NCBI GenBank assembly: GCA_963932465.1
Contig: OZ010800.1
Location: forward strand, 37,004,352-37,068,351
DNA: 64,000 nucleotides
Direction of reading: 5' to 3'
DNA from: Maratus speciosus
Lineage: Eukaryota > Arthropoda > Arachnida > Araneae > Salticidae
Shown: one piece after another, positions 12,301-20,935 of the stretch
Layout of the letters: the number at the start of each line of letters is the position of its first letter
Position numbering within the stretch: the stretch's first letter is position 1
The notes under the pieces: model-generated
Told to the model about the DNA's origin: nothing
Databases searched by the model: none
What the model saw: only the letters and a program-made list of their open reading frames with translations
Position numbers and translations under genes: made by a program

Positions 12301-12559
12301 GGGTATACTCTCTGCCTTGAGCGTATGCCTTCTGCTTTTTTTACGATTACACCACTGGTACAGTTGTATGTGCTCATGGGTCCCAAGTTCCACCATTAAT
12401 TTCTAAAATATTCTTTTTCACTCTAATATAAAAAAGGTTTTATTTTAGATTTTATTTAAGTTTTAAAGATTTTTTTCCCTTAAATTTTGTTCTTTTTCTT
12501 TTGTTACAGAGATAAACATTATTAGGAATTTCTATTTCTCTAAATGTGCCATTTTTTAA
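6306..12559 (+). CDS. speculative spliced gene inside the 8.76-kb insertion
   Basis: Four small exon candidates have consensus splice signals and compatible phases: 6306-6345 (GGAG|gtaagc), 6440-6522 (acceptor ATAATAAG, donor TCT|gtgagt, alternative donor at 6561), 7598-7639 (acceptor TTTTGTAG, donor CAG|gtaaga) and 10467-10581 (acceptor AAACTTACAG, donor G|gtaggt). A terminal piece follows at 12510-12559 after a strong acceptor (TTTTCTTTTGTTACAG), with a TAA stop at 12557-12559 and AATAAA at 12567-12572. The joined frame stays open. Exon 6440-6522 includes the residues LQATGLQTKPLDFRKEDF, and 10467-10581 includes MPFHWHVTVGDIF. I recognise no domain. Two further possible signals are an upstream 5' exon ending at 4856 (AAAACG|gtaagt) and a decayed exon near 8684-8782. 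In AT-rich DNA such chains can arise by chance, so this is a hypothesis. Confidence 0.25.
8381..9200. repeat. block with inverted CCGCCATCTTGG-type ends and internal duplications
   Basis: GGCCGCTATCTTGGAT at about 8383 is inverted relative to CCAAGATGGCGGCTCC at about 9179. Inside, a unit of about 34 bp (GCTACACAGCRAGAACTGCT) is duplicated at 8843-8898. A longer unit containing GAATCCAGTGAT, poly-T and TTAATGAGCGC occurs at 8897 and 8991. A 46-codon frame at 8598-8738 matches nothing I recognise. The block may be an old small element. Confidence 0.4.
9660..9732 (-). mobile_element. single hAT-type terminus
   Basis: Read on the minus strand it begins TTAGGGATGCACCGAATAT and repeats AATATCAAA, a terminal pattern common in animal hAT elements. 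No partner end was found nearby, so it is a fragment. Confidence 0.45.
10130..10440 (+). repeat. dispersed repeat, second copy at about 14560-14820
   Basis: Shared words are AATTTTCCATAAT, GTCATGCCAAATTAA / GTTCACGCCAACTTAA, TATTGTAACR and ACATGAA, followed by an A-rich then T-rich stretch. The two copies are diverged and lie on either side of the right end of the 8.76-kb insertion. Confidence 0.6.
10619..11356. mobile_element. hAT-like nonautonomous element with internal foldback
   Basis: Ends CAGGGCTGAAACTAG and its near complement (CTAGTTTCGATCCTG) are flanked by 8-bp duplications AAATAAAC (10611-10618) and AGATAAAC (11357-11364), with one mismatch. Long C runs sit just inside each end on the same strand. 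Internal arms 10840-10925 and 11160-11245 are complementary and include CGCAAGCTAATGTTAAA and TTTCTCGCTTGCA. No coding sequence remains. Confidence 0.75.
11380..11520 (+). repeat. short dispersed repeat, second copy at about 39880-39990
   Basis: Both copies have a poly-T/A-rich lead, then TTCATTTTATT, AATACAAAA, TTTCATTTAAAAT, ACATTTAAAAT and a CTTTCA-type end. They are low in complexity but colinear over more than 90 bases. Confidence 0.5.
11950..12092. repeat. inverted homopolymer pair: poly-C/poly-A and poly-T/poly-G
   Basis: A run of about 14 C followed by about 16 A (11951-11980) is mirrored, complemented, by about 12 T followed by GGTGGT and about 16 G (12060-12092). About 80 bases separate the two arms. 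Confidence 0.8.
12191..12357. mobile_element. hAT-like MITE
   Basis: Starts CAGGGATGTATGGAGGGTAT and ends TTACACCACTG (inverted CAGTGGTGTAA). The flanks are GTACGGTT (12183-12190) and GTACAGTT (12358-12365), an 8-bp duplication with one difference. The interior is rich in GGTATAC/GTATACC words. Confidence 0.65.
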
Positions 12560-13342
12560 AAAATATAATAAAATGTTAAACGTTTAAAGTTTTATAAAAA
12601 AAAACTAAAATAGAAAAAAAAATTCCATATTTAAAAAAAAATAATAATAAAAATAAACAGTCTTAAATGTTAACTTTTCTTGTGAAATATGAAAAACGAT
12701 TCACAAAAAACAGTGAGTATATCACTTCATAAGCGGGTCGGAACATTCAAATTTTTACATTGCCTTAATGTTTTATTTAATTTGTTGATTTATTTAACAA
12801 ATATAATTCTACTCAATTTCTTTAAAAGGAAATTCAAAAAGCAACATTAAATTTATAGTCGATCTCTATTACACATGTGCCACTAACGTACGTAACGTTT
12901 TTCACACGTACTTGTGTGAAAAATAATTTATTCAGTATGTTTTTAAATATACGTAAATCATGGTGACCTAGTGTTTTTATTTAATTTAGGAGTATAAATC
13001 CATAGCCACAATTTAAAGTTTGAATAAACAATGATTTGTGGGGCATTTTTTAAGACCCTTTAGTGGGGAAAACAGTCGAAACTTTCGATTAATTTCTATA
13101 CAAAATATTTGCTACTACTAATTAAACTGACAACAACAAACAACAATTATTTGTTTACATTTTTTGACATCTGTTCGATCTGCAGACAGTAAAGCCGTAA
13201 AGTAGACGCTTGCGCAGTAAAAACTTGCCTTTGATTGGTTGGCGTAAAGATTTTATATGTAACCAGTGAAAACGCTCTTAGGTTAAGGTTTTGGGTCACT
13301 AGGATTTTTTAGGTCGTTAGAACGACCAGTGAAAACGCACCT

Positions 13343-15388
13343 TAAAAGCACGTAATTTGATCGGTTCTAAAAAGATTTCGAAAGAATGAATTATAATTTA
13401 AAAAACAGTGGCGATCTCCCTATAAAGGGGGTTCTATTCAATTTTCTTTGATTGAGGAATTTTAAGGCCAAATCAGCTGCTGTTAAAAGATACAATGGCT
13501 GTTTTCGTCTTTGATTAAATAAAATCAGTTAAACATTTCAAGATAAGCTAATATAACATGAATTAAGTAAACAGAGTTTTTGTCTCCCGGTATTTTTTAA
13601 CAAAGCGAAAAGAAAGTTCTTTTAAATAAGACATTTTAAATGTATCGTTTTTAATCTGACGTAATTTTCACCAAACTTTTCTTTTTCTTTTTAATACTCA
13701 CGTGGAAATACTTTTGTTAGAAATGAAATATTATTTGCTCTGTCCTAACAAAAATAGTTGAAAACATCTTCTCAAAATATCAAATAAATGTCTCGCGCAA
13801 TTTTTAATTTAAACTTTTTTGTAATATTTTTTGTTCATTTTACGTAATAAGTGTAATGCAATTTCTCCTATTTAAGACTTTAAACGCATGTTAATGAATT
13901 TATTATTTTACAATATCCTTTCTCTTTTAAAATTCACGTATAAATATATATGTTTTATGACGTAATTTTCAATAAGCTCCTGCTTTTTATACGTAATTAT
14001 TTAATTCTAATTTGGAGGTTTTTTCAGTTTATAATAGTCACGTGTAAATAAATTTTTAATTTGAAGTAAACATTATTGTTTACTTCAGTTATACAGTTGA
14101 CACAGTAACTTATACAGTTGGCAACAGTTTAAATTAATGCAATTTTCTAAAACATGTAAAAAATATCTCTCAAAATGCTGAAAATTTGAATTTAAAATAG
14201 GAATAAAACCTCAAAAAATGAGTCAAATTAAAAATATAAATGCAGCCTGCCCACCAGGAACTTCTAACGTATAAAATGATCTAAAAAGGATTAAATTCCC
14301 ATGTATAGATTTTGCTCCTATAAAACTTTTTTAATGGAACGATTTTGTCCAACTTTAGAATTAAATATCTCTTAAAATAATTCTTCGATTTGAAAAGTGT
14401 CTGCATCAGCGTGTTTATCGAACACTTCTCTATAATACCACCGATTTCCATATTTTTGTGTGCAATTTTTTTCTTAATATCAACGAAGAAAGACCTCCGG
14501 TCACAAAAAATTCAAATCGGCGGCGGCGACAGCGTTAGTTACTTTTTTTTTAGAATAGAATGATTCACTACTTTACCTTTTCCAACAAGCGTAAATCAAA
14601 GCGGTAATTTTCCATAATCGAGGTTCACGCCAACTTAACTTATTGTAACGAAAATTGTTTGGAACAGCATGAAATTCAGAGATGGAATTAGGAAGGATTT
14701 TTACGATACGCTTAGAATACTCATAAAAGAGTTTTTTTTTTAAAGAGAAAAATAATCCTTTTTGCTTTTGTACTTTTAGTATTCCTGTCGTAATTTGAAT
14801 ATCTCTGTTACAATTCATACTTATATTTAAATAAGGAAGTTTTACTTGATCCATAAATGAATGCGATCACTAAAATCGCATGTCCCCTCTTGTTAGCCTC
14901 CTGTATGATATTTCTTTTTCCCAGCTTATTTTATGTCGTCTCCAAAAAATAACGTTACGTTATAGAAGCCAGCCGTAAAACCAAACACATATATCATTGT
15001 ATAATTAAATACTCTATAGCAATTTTTTAAACTTCTAAGCATCACACATTTTCAATTTTTAGATCGTCGTACTGGGAAGAAAATATAATTTTAAATGCAA
15101 TTTGTTTGAAAACTGCATCTCAATTTATTTTTGAAATATTATTTTTATTTTTGTAGTTTTTAGAGCCATTTGCTTAATATTGGCAACGGAAGTACTCCAT
15201 TTCTGTAGAAAGTAAAGGAAAAATAGTTGTAAAATAGTAATTATATATTTTTGAGCAATTTTCTCATAATAACCGAAAGAAAATATAATTAAAATACGTT
15301 CTATTTTGAAAAAAAAAATATATAAACGGATGATTTCTGTTAAAATTTGGAGCTATTATAAACTATATTTAATTTTAAGTATCTGTCT
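13343..15388 (-). mobile_element. continuation of the interrupted minus-strand Helitron, then Helitron-derived DNA
   Basis: The first 100 bases match the complement of the Helitron interior at about 26820-26910 (AAAAGCACG, GAATGAATTATAAT, CAGTGGCGATCTCC). Homology fades after about 13440. From about 15010 to 15388 the DNA is a plus-strand fragment of the Helitron 5' module: AACTTCTAAGCATCACACAT, then CGTCGTACTGGGAAG and ACTCCATTTCTG. The 5' end of the minus-strand copy was not located. No coding region was seen. Confidence 0.5.
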
Positions 15389-16129
15389 ATCTATATTATA
15401 AAGGACAAACAAATCTGTGCGTAACGCGTACGTTATTTTGCGAATGGCAACACTTTGAAATTTGAAATGAAATTTAGGTTTTGTAATTTTCGCTACTGCA
15501 AATTTTTAAACTTCTAAACATCACACATTTTCAATTTTTCACCGTCGCACAGTGGGACGTTTTGAGGATCTAGGTGGACAAAATCCATTTTTTCAATTAT
15601 CTCGCAGTTTGACAAAACCGCTTGTACGGGTAGCTGAATGTCTGTATTTTTGAGATCCGTACCAGTTTTGGCGTAAAAAATCAGAGGTATCGATTAATTG
15701 TGACCGTAAAGTAGCCATTTCCGCAGTTGGTTTGAGGGAGTTTCAAATTTCCAGTAGCTTCCTCTAAGTTTGAAAGCACGTCGTGAGTATTCTGTTTTAT
15801 TTGAAAGCACGAGTTTGCTGATCTAATGTCACAGGTTTGTCAAGGTCATATTTAACCCATTTTTGTTTGTAAATAAGCGATATTAAACCCGCTTTACCGC
15901 TTTTTTCAAATGCTGAAATTTTGGATGATCCACGATGTTGATTACAAATTTCATCTTGACTTTGGACAAATTATTCAGCATTATTCAGCAATAAGCATTT
16001 TTTAAAATCAAAGTGCCATTTCTAACGTATTGAAAAATTAAACAAACTCCTGCATATAGCTTTTCTTAATAAACAAGAAGTTTTTCTTAATAAACAAGCA
16101 TGATATTAACTTCCAGTGCATATATGTAT

Positions 16130-17080
16130 GTTTAGTTCAAATCTTGCAAGTCAAATTTAAATCACTTTTAATTATCCTATTGAGCCGAAACAATGAATAC
16201 ATGTGTAATTTGAATGACAATACAATATTATTATAATTTAAAGAACGTAGATGTTTGTTTAGAATACTCTTTCTACAGGGCTCCACAAAAATTTAGATTA
16301 AAACTTGCAAGTTAATTTTAAACCGATTTCATAAATCTGATTGAGCTGAAACTTTGCTCAGGATATGTAATTCTGATGACAATGCAATATTATTATTATA
16401 ATTTATGGAGCGTAGCAGTTACGCTTTTTTTACAGGGTCATATAAAAGATTAGTTCAAATCTTGCAAAACAATTTTAAACCACTTTCAATTATCTGATTG
16501 AGCTGAAACTTTGCCTACATGTGTTTTTCCGATGACAATTATATTAAATTATAATTTGACGAACGTAGAACTTATGCATTTTTTACAGGGCCACACAAGA
16601 AATCGCGGAAAGATTGTCGCTAAAAAGCAGAAATTTTAATTGAATTTCTACAAAATTCCTATACATTATTGAGATACACAATAGCATTTTTTAAATTGAA
16701 AACAAAGTGCGTAGCAGTTGTATTTCTTTTACAGGGACACATTAAAAATTCGAATACATTACCGTCTATATGCAGAAATTTTATTTCAAATTGAATAAAA
16801 TTTATATGGGTTATTTATTCACACAACAGCATTTTTTCAACCGAAAATAATTTTGGTAGCATTTATATGTTTTACAGGGTACCACAAAACATAATTTTTT
16901 TTAATATGATTTCATTTTAAAAATTTTATTTTTCAGGATGACTACACAAATTTCTCGAGAAATTCTGAGTAGACAAAAATGCAAAAAATAAATGAATGTT
17001 AATTTACATGTGTGCATTAAATTGTTCTTTACTTAATTGTAAAATAAGTATGTTTAACGCATTATTTGTAATGCATTATA
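16130..17080 (+). repeat. decayed tandem array inside the Transib-like element, about 145-160-bp unit
   Basis: Successive units each end in a TTTTACAGGG-type word followed by a CACA-rich start (near 16270, 16432, 16585, 16733 and 16873). They share GAGCTGAAACTTTGC, GATGACAAT and ATTATAATTT blocks. The early units align well and the later ones are heavily diverged. Confidence 0.65.
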
Positions 17081-17530
17081 CAGGGTGCCCACTAAAGTCC
17101 TTCCAACGCTCTTAATTGCCGAACGGTTACAGCTATACTCATAAAAGTGGCATCTAAATGTAAAGGGGTTATGCTCTACCAGATGACACCGCTTCCAGCG
17201 TCACCTGGTGCAAAACAGCTGAGTTAGTATTCCTATCTCGAAAACAATATTTATGCTCAGAACGAGATTCATTTAGCATTCATGTTCACAAGGTGTCCTT
17301 TCGAACTAAATCGATGATGCTCTACAAATTTGTCATTCACTTTTATCCCATATTTCGAACCGTTTTCGCGATAGGAACGCTAATACCGCCATTTTGCGTC
17401 AGGTGGCGTTGTAAGCGGTCTCATCTAGTAGCGCATAGCCTCTTTACTATACCTAGACACCACGTTTATGAATATAGATGCAGTCGTTCGGCAGTTAAGA
17501 AGGTGGGAACGGACTTTAGTGAGTACCCTG
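17081..17530. mobile_element. 450-bp Tc1/mariner-type MITE
   Basis: CAGGGTGCCCACTAAAGTCC at the left and GGACTTTAGTGAGTACCCTG at the right are inverted copies flanked by TA (17079-17080 and 17531-17532). Further inward, CCGAACGGTTACAG pairs with CAGTCGTTCGGCAG-type sequence and the match continues for about 100 bases, so it folds back. It was inserted after the Transib-like element that hosts it. Confidence 0.8.
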
Positions 17531-17736
17531 TATTTTTATTTTAGGACATTGTTGTTAAAAGACCAAATATTTATCACTGTTTCAGTATTTTATTAGTGAT
17601 GCATTAAAAAAAGCAGCAAAAACTAATTAAACTTCAACGAAATAATCTTTTCCACTTATATCGTCAAAACGTGCCACTGTACGTCGTACAAGGAAATTGT
17701 GCTTTTAAATGCAATTTATTTGAAAGCTGTATTTCA

Positions 17737-17959
17737 TATTAGATGTAAATTTCCAACTGGGCAAAAAATGTCCGGACCAGAATTCGAACCAAGGATCTCC
17801 TGGCTGAAGCCATCAGTGCTCTATCATCTGAGTTATCCCGGACGAATCTGGTGGAACTTTTCTGCTTCGGATCCTGGTCCGGACATTTTTCGCCCAGTTG
17901 AAAATTTACATCTAATATGATTTATTTATCAATTAGAATAATTGTGTTAAAATTAAACT
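17737..17959 (-). mobile_element. tRNA-related SINE with hairpin ends
   Basis: Twelve-base direct repeats AGCTGTATTTCA (17725-17736 and 17960-17971) flank the insert, so it is a retroposition-type insertion. The minus strand contains a tRNA-like core: an A-box-like TAACTCAGATGATAGAGC and a B-box-like GGTTCGAATTC, bracketed by GTCCGGG and TCCGGAC, which can form an acceptor stem. Beyond the stem the inverted homology continues: ATTAGATGTAAATTT, CAACTGGGC and ATGTCCGGACCAG are mirrored at about 17877-17922. The T- and anticodon-stems have mismatches, so a working tRNA is unlikely. Confidence 0.7.
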
Positions 17960-17971
17960 AGCTGTATTTCA

Positions 17972-18404
17972 ATTTATTTTTGAGATATTTTTCCTTTTGT
18001 AGTTTTTAATACGAATTTTGTAATTGTGACAACTGAAGTACTCCATTTATATTGAAAGTAAAGGGAAAATTATAGGTTATTGTATCTTTTTGTTGCCATT
18101 TTCTCATAAAAATAGAAAAAAAAAGAAATTAAAATACGTGCTATCTCAAGAATATCGTCTGCATAATTAATCAGGTGAATTTTGGTTTTATTTCGTTTTT
18201 ATTTGTCAATTTAATCAATTGTAGCTTATGCAAACTTACTTTACAAACGATACAAAGCTCAATGAATGCAATTTTATTATTACTTGTATAATAACATTTT
18301 CCGAATTTTAAAAAAAGTATACATGAATGATTTCTGATAAAACATGGAACTATTATTACTTTTTCCTGCGTTTGTATATTATTCCCCGATAGTGACGTCA
18401 TATG
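17972..18404 (+). mobile_element. Helitron module A continuation
   Basis: Colinear with the Helitron interior at 51080-51310: TTTGTAGTTTTTA, GAAGTACTCCATTT, TTTCTCATAAAAA, CAAGAATATCGTCTG and TTTTGGTTTTATTTCG. No coding content. Confidence 0.7.
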
Positions 18405-18413
18405 CATATTTTC

Positions 18414-18600
18414 CGAGCCTAACGAAAAAGACAGGATACCGCGGTGCATTCCGAAAGTTGTTTTTTACAGACCGATGGAGTGACGTGATGCTCTTTTCGC
18501 ATACCTTCATTGGTGCATTCGAGCATCACGTGACTCCAGCTGTCTGTAAAAAAAGATACGTGAAATGCACCGCGGTAGCCTTTCTTTTTCGTTAGCCTCG
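18414..18600. mobile_element. 187-bp Mutator-like foldback MITE, copy 1
   Basis: Starts CGAGCCTAACGAAAAAGACA and ends with the complement of CGAGGCTAACGAAAAAGAAA. The flanks are a perfect 9-bp duplication CATATTTTC (18405-18413 and 18601-18609). The arms continue through CCGCGGTGCAT, TTTTTTACAGACCG and GTGACGTGATGCTC to a loop of about 30 bases. The 9-bp duplication and terminal foldback fit a MULE-type MITE. The Helitron copy at about 24790 preserves an uninterrupted version of the site. Confidence 0.85.
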
Positions 18601-18709
18601 CATATTTTCATACTGATGTTGTTTAAGACTGGATCGTAAAAGTGGAATGCTTTAGTTGATGCAAATGACGTGATTTGATATAAAAAGCGTGTATTTTGTT
18701 ATGTTTTAA

Positions 18710-20845
18710 AAGCTTTACATAACATCCCCCCTTCTTAAATTTACATAAATTTAAATTTGTTAATTTTAATAAACTACTTCAAATGACCATCTTTCAATTT
18801 GACAGCAAATTTTACTAAGTTTAAATATTAAATTCTAAATCTTTATCCTTAATTATTTTAATTTGAAATTAAATTTATTGTATTTTATTATTTTTCATAT
18901 TCCTCTGGTAAAGTTTCAGAATAATTGCTAAAATAGTTTGCCAGAGAAACGAGCTTATATTTCCTACACTTCTCCTCATTTTAATGACTTTCTATTCCCT
19001 CCGTGTCTCAAAAAAGCAATCTTTTTAGCTCAGAAAATGCTCTTATCTCGGTACACACCGGAAATTCCATTTGACGTCACAAGAGCTCCCAAGACGCCAA
19101 CATTCCTTCTTTCCCGCCAGTTAGAGTGTTGCCATTCCACGGTGATTATTCCGCCACTAAAACATTTTCCATCGATTCATTATCGATATTCAGTCTTTTG
19201 GAGTTTTCTGATTGGCTGGTTTTGCTGAGATCGTTCTCCCGATTTCGGCAGGCGTTTCAAAAAAGAATCAGTTCGTTATTTTTGCCAGAACGACAAGGTT
19301 CATAGTTTTAGTTCGGGAAGCTTCGCCGTTGGGCCAGGATACCCAACGGGAGCCTACTTTTCCACCGATGAGCGTTTAAAGAATTAGTATTTCTTCCTTT
19401 ATAATTTAATTCGGCATTCTATCTCATTTCATCGACTTCAACCGAGATTGCAGCTAATATTAGTCATCCCAATTTAGACAGTTTAAAGAAGATTTCGAAG
19501 AATGCAATATACACATTTCTTTAGGAGATTGCCCTCCCGCCGAGTCTCGGGGTCTAGCAAAGAGACGGAAGATTCTTTATCTTCGCTACTCTACAAATGG
19601 AATACAGATTGTGTTGCTCATCATTTTTCTCAGTAATTCGACGAATGAATGATAAATATTTACCAAATTTGTGAATTTCTAAAGATTAAATAAGTTTTCA
19701 TCAGTGTGATTCTTCAGGTGATCAGATTTCTGTTTTCACTACTTTGGTGTTATTTCTGATGTCTTGGAATAATCATTCTTATTTTTACAAAAATTCATCG
19801 CCACACCTTAACGCCATAGTGTTCGTGCTTCCTCATAATGAAGCAATGTATTTACGAAAGAACTCTTTATTCTTATTTCTGTGTGTTAAATAATTAGAAA
19901 CTATCAATTTTAAAACTTTATTGACTTCATTTGAAATAACAACTACTTACATTATGAAGATGAATGTACTAAGAACAATTATCATAACTGTAAACCAAAT
20001 ATTTGTACAAGATATTTAAATTCATTAAGTCTTATCATAAGAAGTTCATAATTTCAAAATAGATATTTTATGTTTTTACTTCCTACTAGATCCAGTAATA
20101 AAAATTTAAGAATGTTTTGGTAAATAAAATTCCTTCAACAATTAATTATCTTGGATTGTTTGTGTTTCATGGGGTGAGTAATTATTTTGTTTTTCTTTTC
20201 AGATTTATTTAAATTTATTTACAACGCAATTCCTTCTTCCACTATACTTTACGGCCGTAGTGTGGTTCTGGGAGGTGTGAATTGGATTTATTTTGGTTCA
20301 ATTTGAATTTTTCAATTGAATGTTAGCTCCAATTTACATATCCCAGAGTCATATTACATATTTAATTCTTAAAACAGAAATATGTTTTACAGAAGTGCGT
20401 CATTTTCAATTGCTGCTTTGAAATTCTTCACGGGTGAAAATGCTTTACTTTTGAAAATAATGTAATCGAAATCACACACTGATAAAATGCAATGTTTTAC
20501 AAAAATTTAGAGTGTCTTTATAGAAGAGCAGTGACGTGTCTTTATAGAAGAGCAGTGACATACAGTGTGCATACTCATATCAGAAGTCCCTGTCCAAAAA
20601 TATAACAATTTATATTACAAAATTTGATGATTCTCGCCTGGATGAATTCGCTTCGCCGAGTTAGACAAGCAAATAAAGGAGATCTTGGGAATAATTCAAG
20701 GTTTAAAATAATACCAGGTTCCCAAAGTTTTTGCCCAAAATTCTTTCCAATAATAAAATTTTATTGCTATTCTTTAAGACATTCTACTATAATTTTATCA
20801 AAATAACATAATTTGCTTAATTTAATTTTTCATAATTTTATATAA
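18710..20845. other. unassigned insert with a GC-richer core, possibly LTR-like
   Basis: This block has no counterpart in the Helitron copy at 50874. The core at 18930-19570 is less AT-rich and contains CACGGTGATTATTCCGCC and a perfect 8-bp stem CCGTTGGG/CCCAACGG (19326-19349). A perfect 24-bp tandem duplication lies at 20512-20559. The start TAACATCCCCCCTTCTTAAA recalls retroviral-type LTR beginnings, but no partner LTR, primer-binding site or pol sequence was found. No gene recognised. Confidence 0.3.
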
Positions 20846-20935
20846 TCTATATATATTTAAAACACAAGACTGTTTTTCAGTCATCTGCCCTGATCATTCT
20901 GCTGAACTAATTTTACTAATATATATATATATATA

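Larger units (their letters stand above)
4586..13342. mobile_element. 8.76-kb DNA transposon-like insertion, PIF/Harbinger-type target duplication
   Basis: The ends are perfect 19-bp inverted repeats: AGGTGCGTTTTCACTGGTC at 4586 and its complement ending at 13342. Both flanks are TAA, a 3-bp duplication of the TWA type known for PIF/Harbinger elements. Both termini contain the subterminal palindrome GGTCGTTAGAACG, and the right end has a second copy of the terminal motif (about 13263-13278). The insertion interrupts a Helitron. GACTC-TAA-AAGCACG would be the restored host site, and the Helitron at 26.9 kb reads GACTC-CAA-AAACACG there. That is direct evidence for the insertion boundaries. No Harbinger transposase or MYB-like protein was recognised inside. 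The interior is AT-rich and carries its own insertions and a possible spliced gene. Confidence 0.75.
15548..17681. mobile_element. nonautonomous Transib-like element with a 23-RSS-like end
   Basis: The left end is CACAGTGGGACGTTTTGA. The inverted right end is TACAGTGGCACGTTTTGA. Both flanks are CGTCG (15543-15547 and 17682-17686), matching the 5-bp CGNCG duplication known for Transib. In the left end, the heptamer CACAGTG (15548-15554) is followed by exactly 23 bases and then ACAAAATCC (15578-15586), one base away from the V(D)J nonamer ACAAAAACC. The right end has the same spacing but a decayed nonamer. Paralogous Helitron copies at 15063 and 23805 show the uninterrupted CGTCG site. No RAG1-like coding sequence survives. 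The interior is a decayed tandem array plus a MITE. Confidence 0.8.

Noticed and set aside
17760..17880. functional tRNA gene on the minus strand
   Set aside because: T-stem and anticodon-stem mismatches, no normal anticodon loop, and a 12-bp duplication around the whole insert indicate a SINE.
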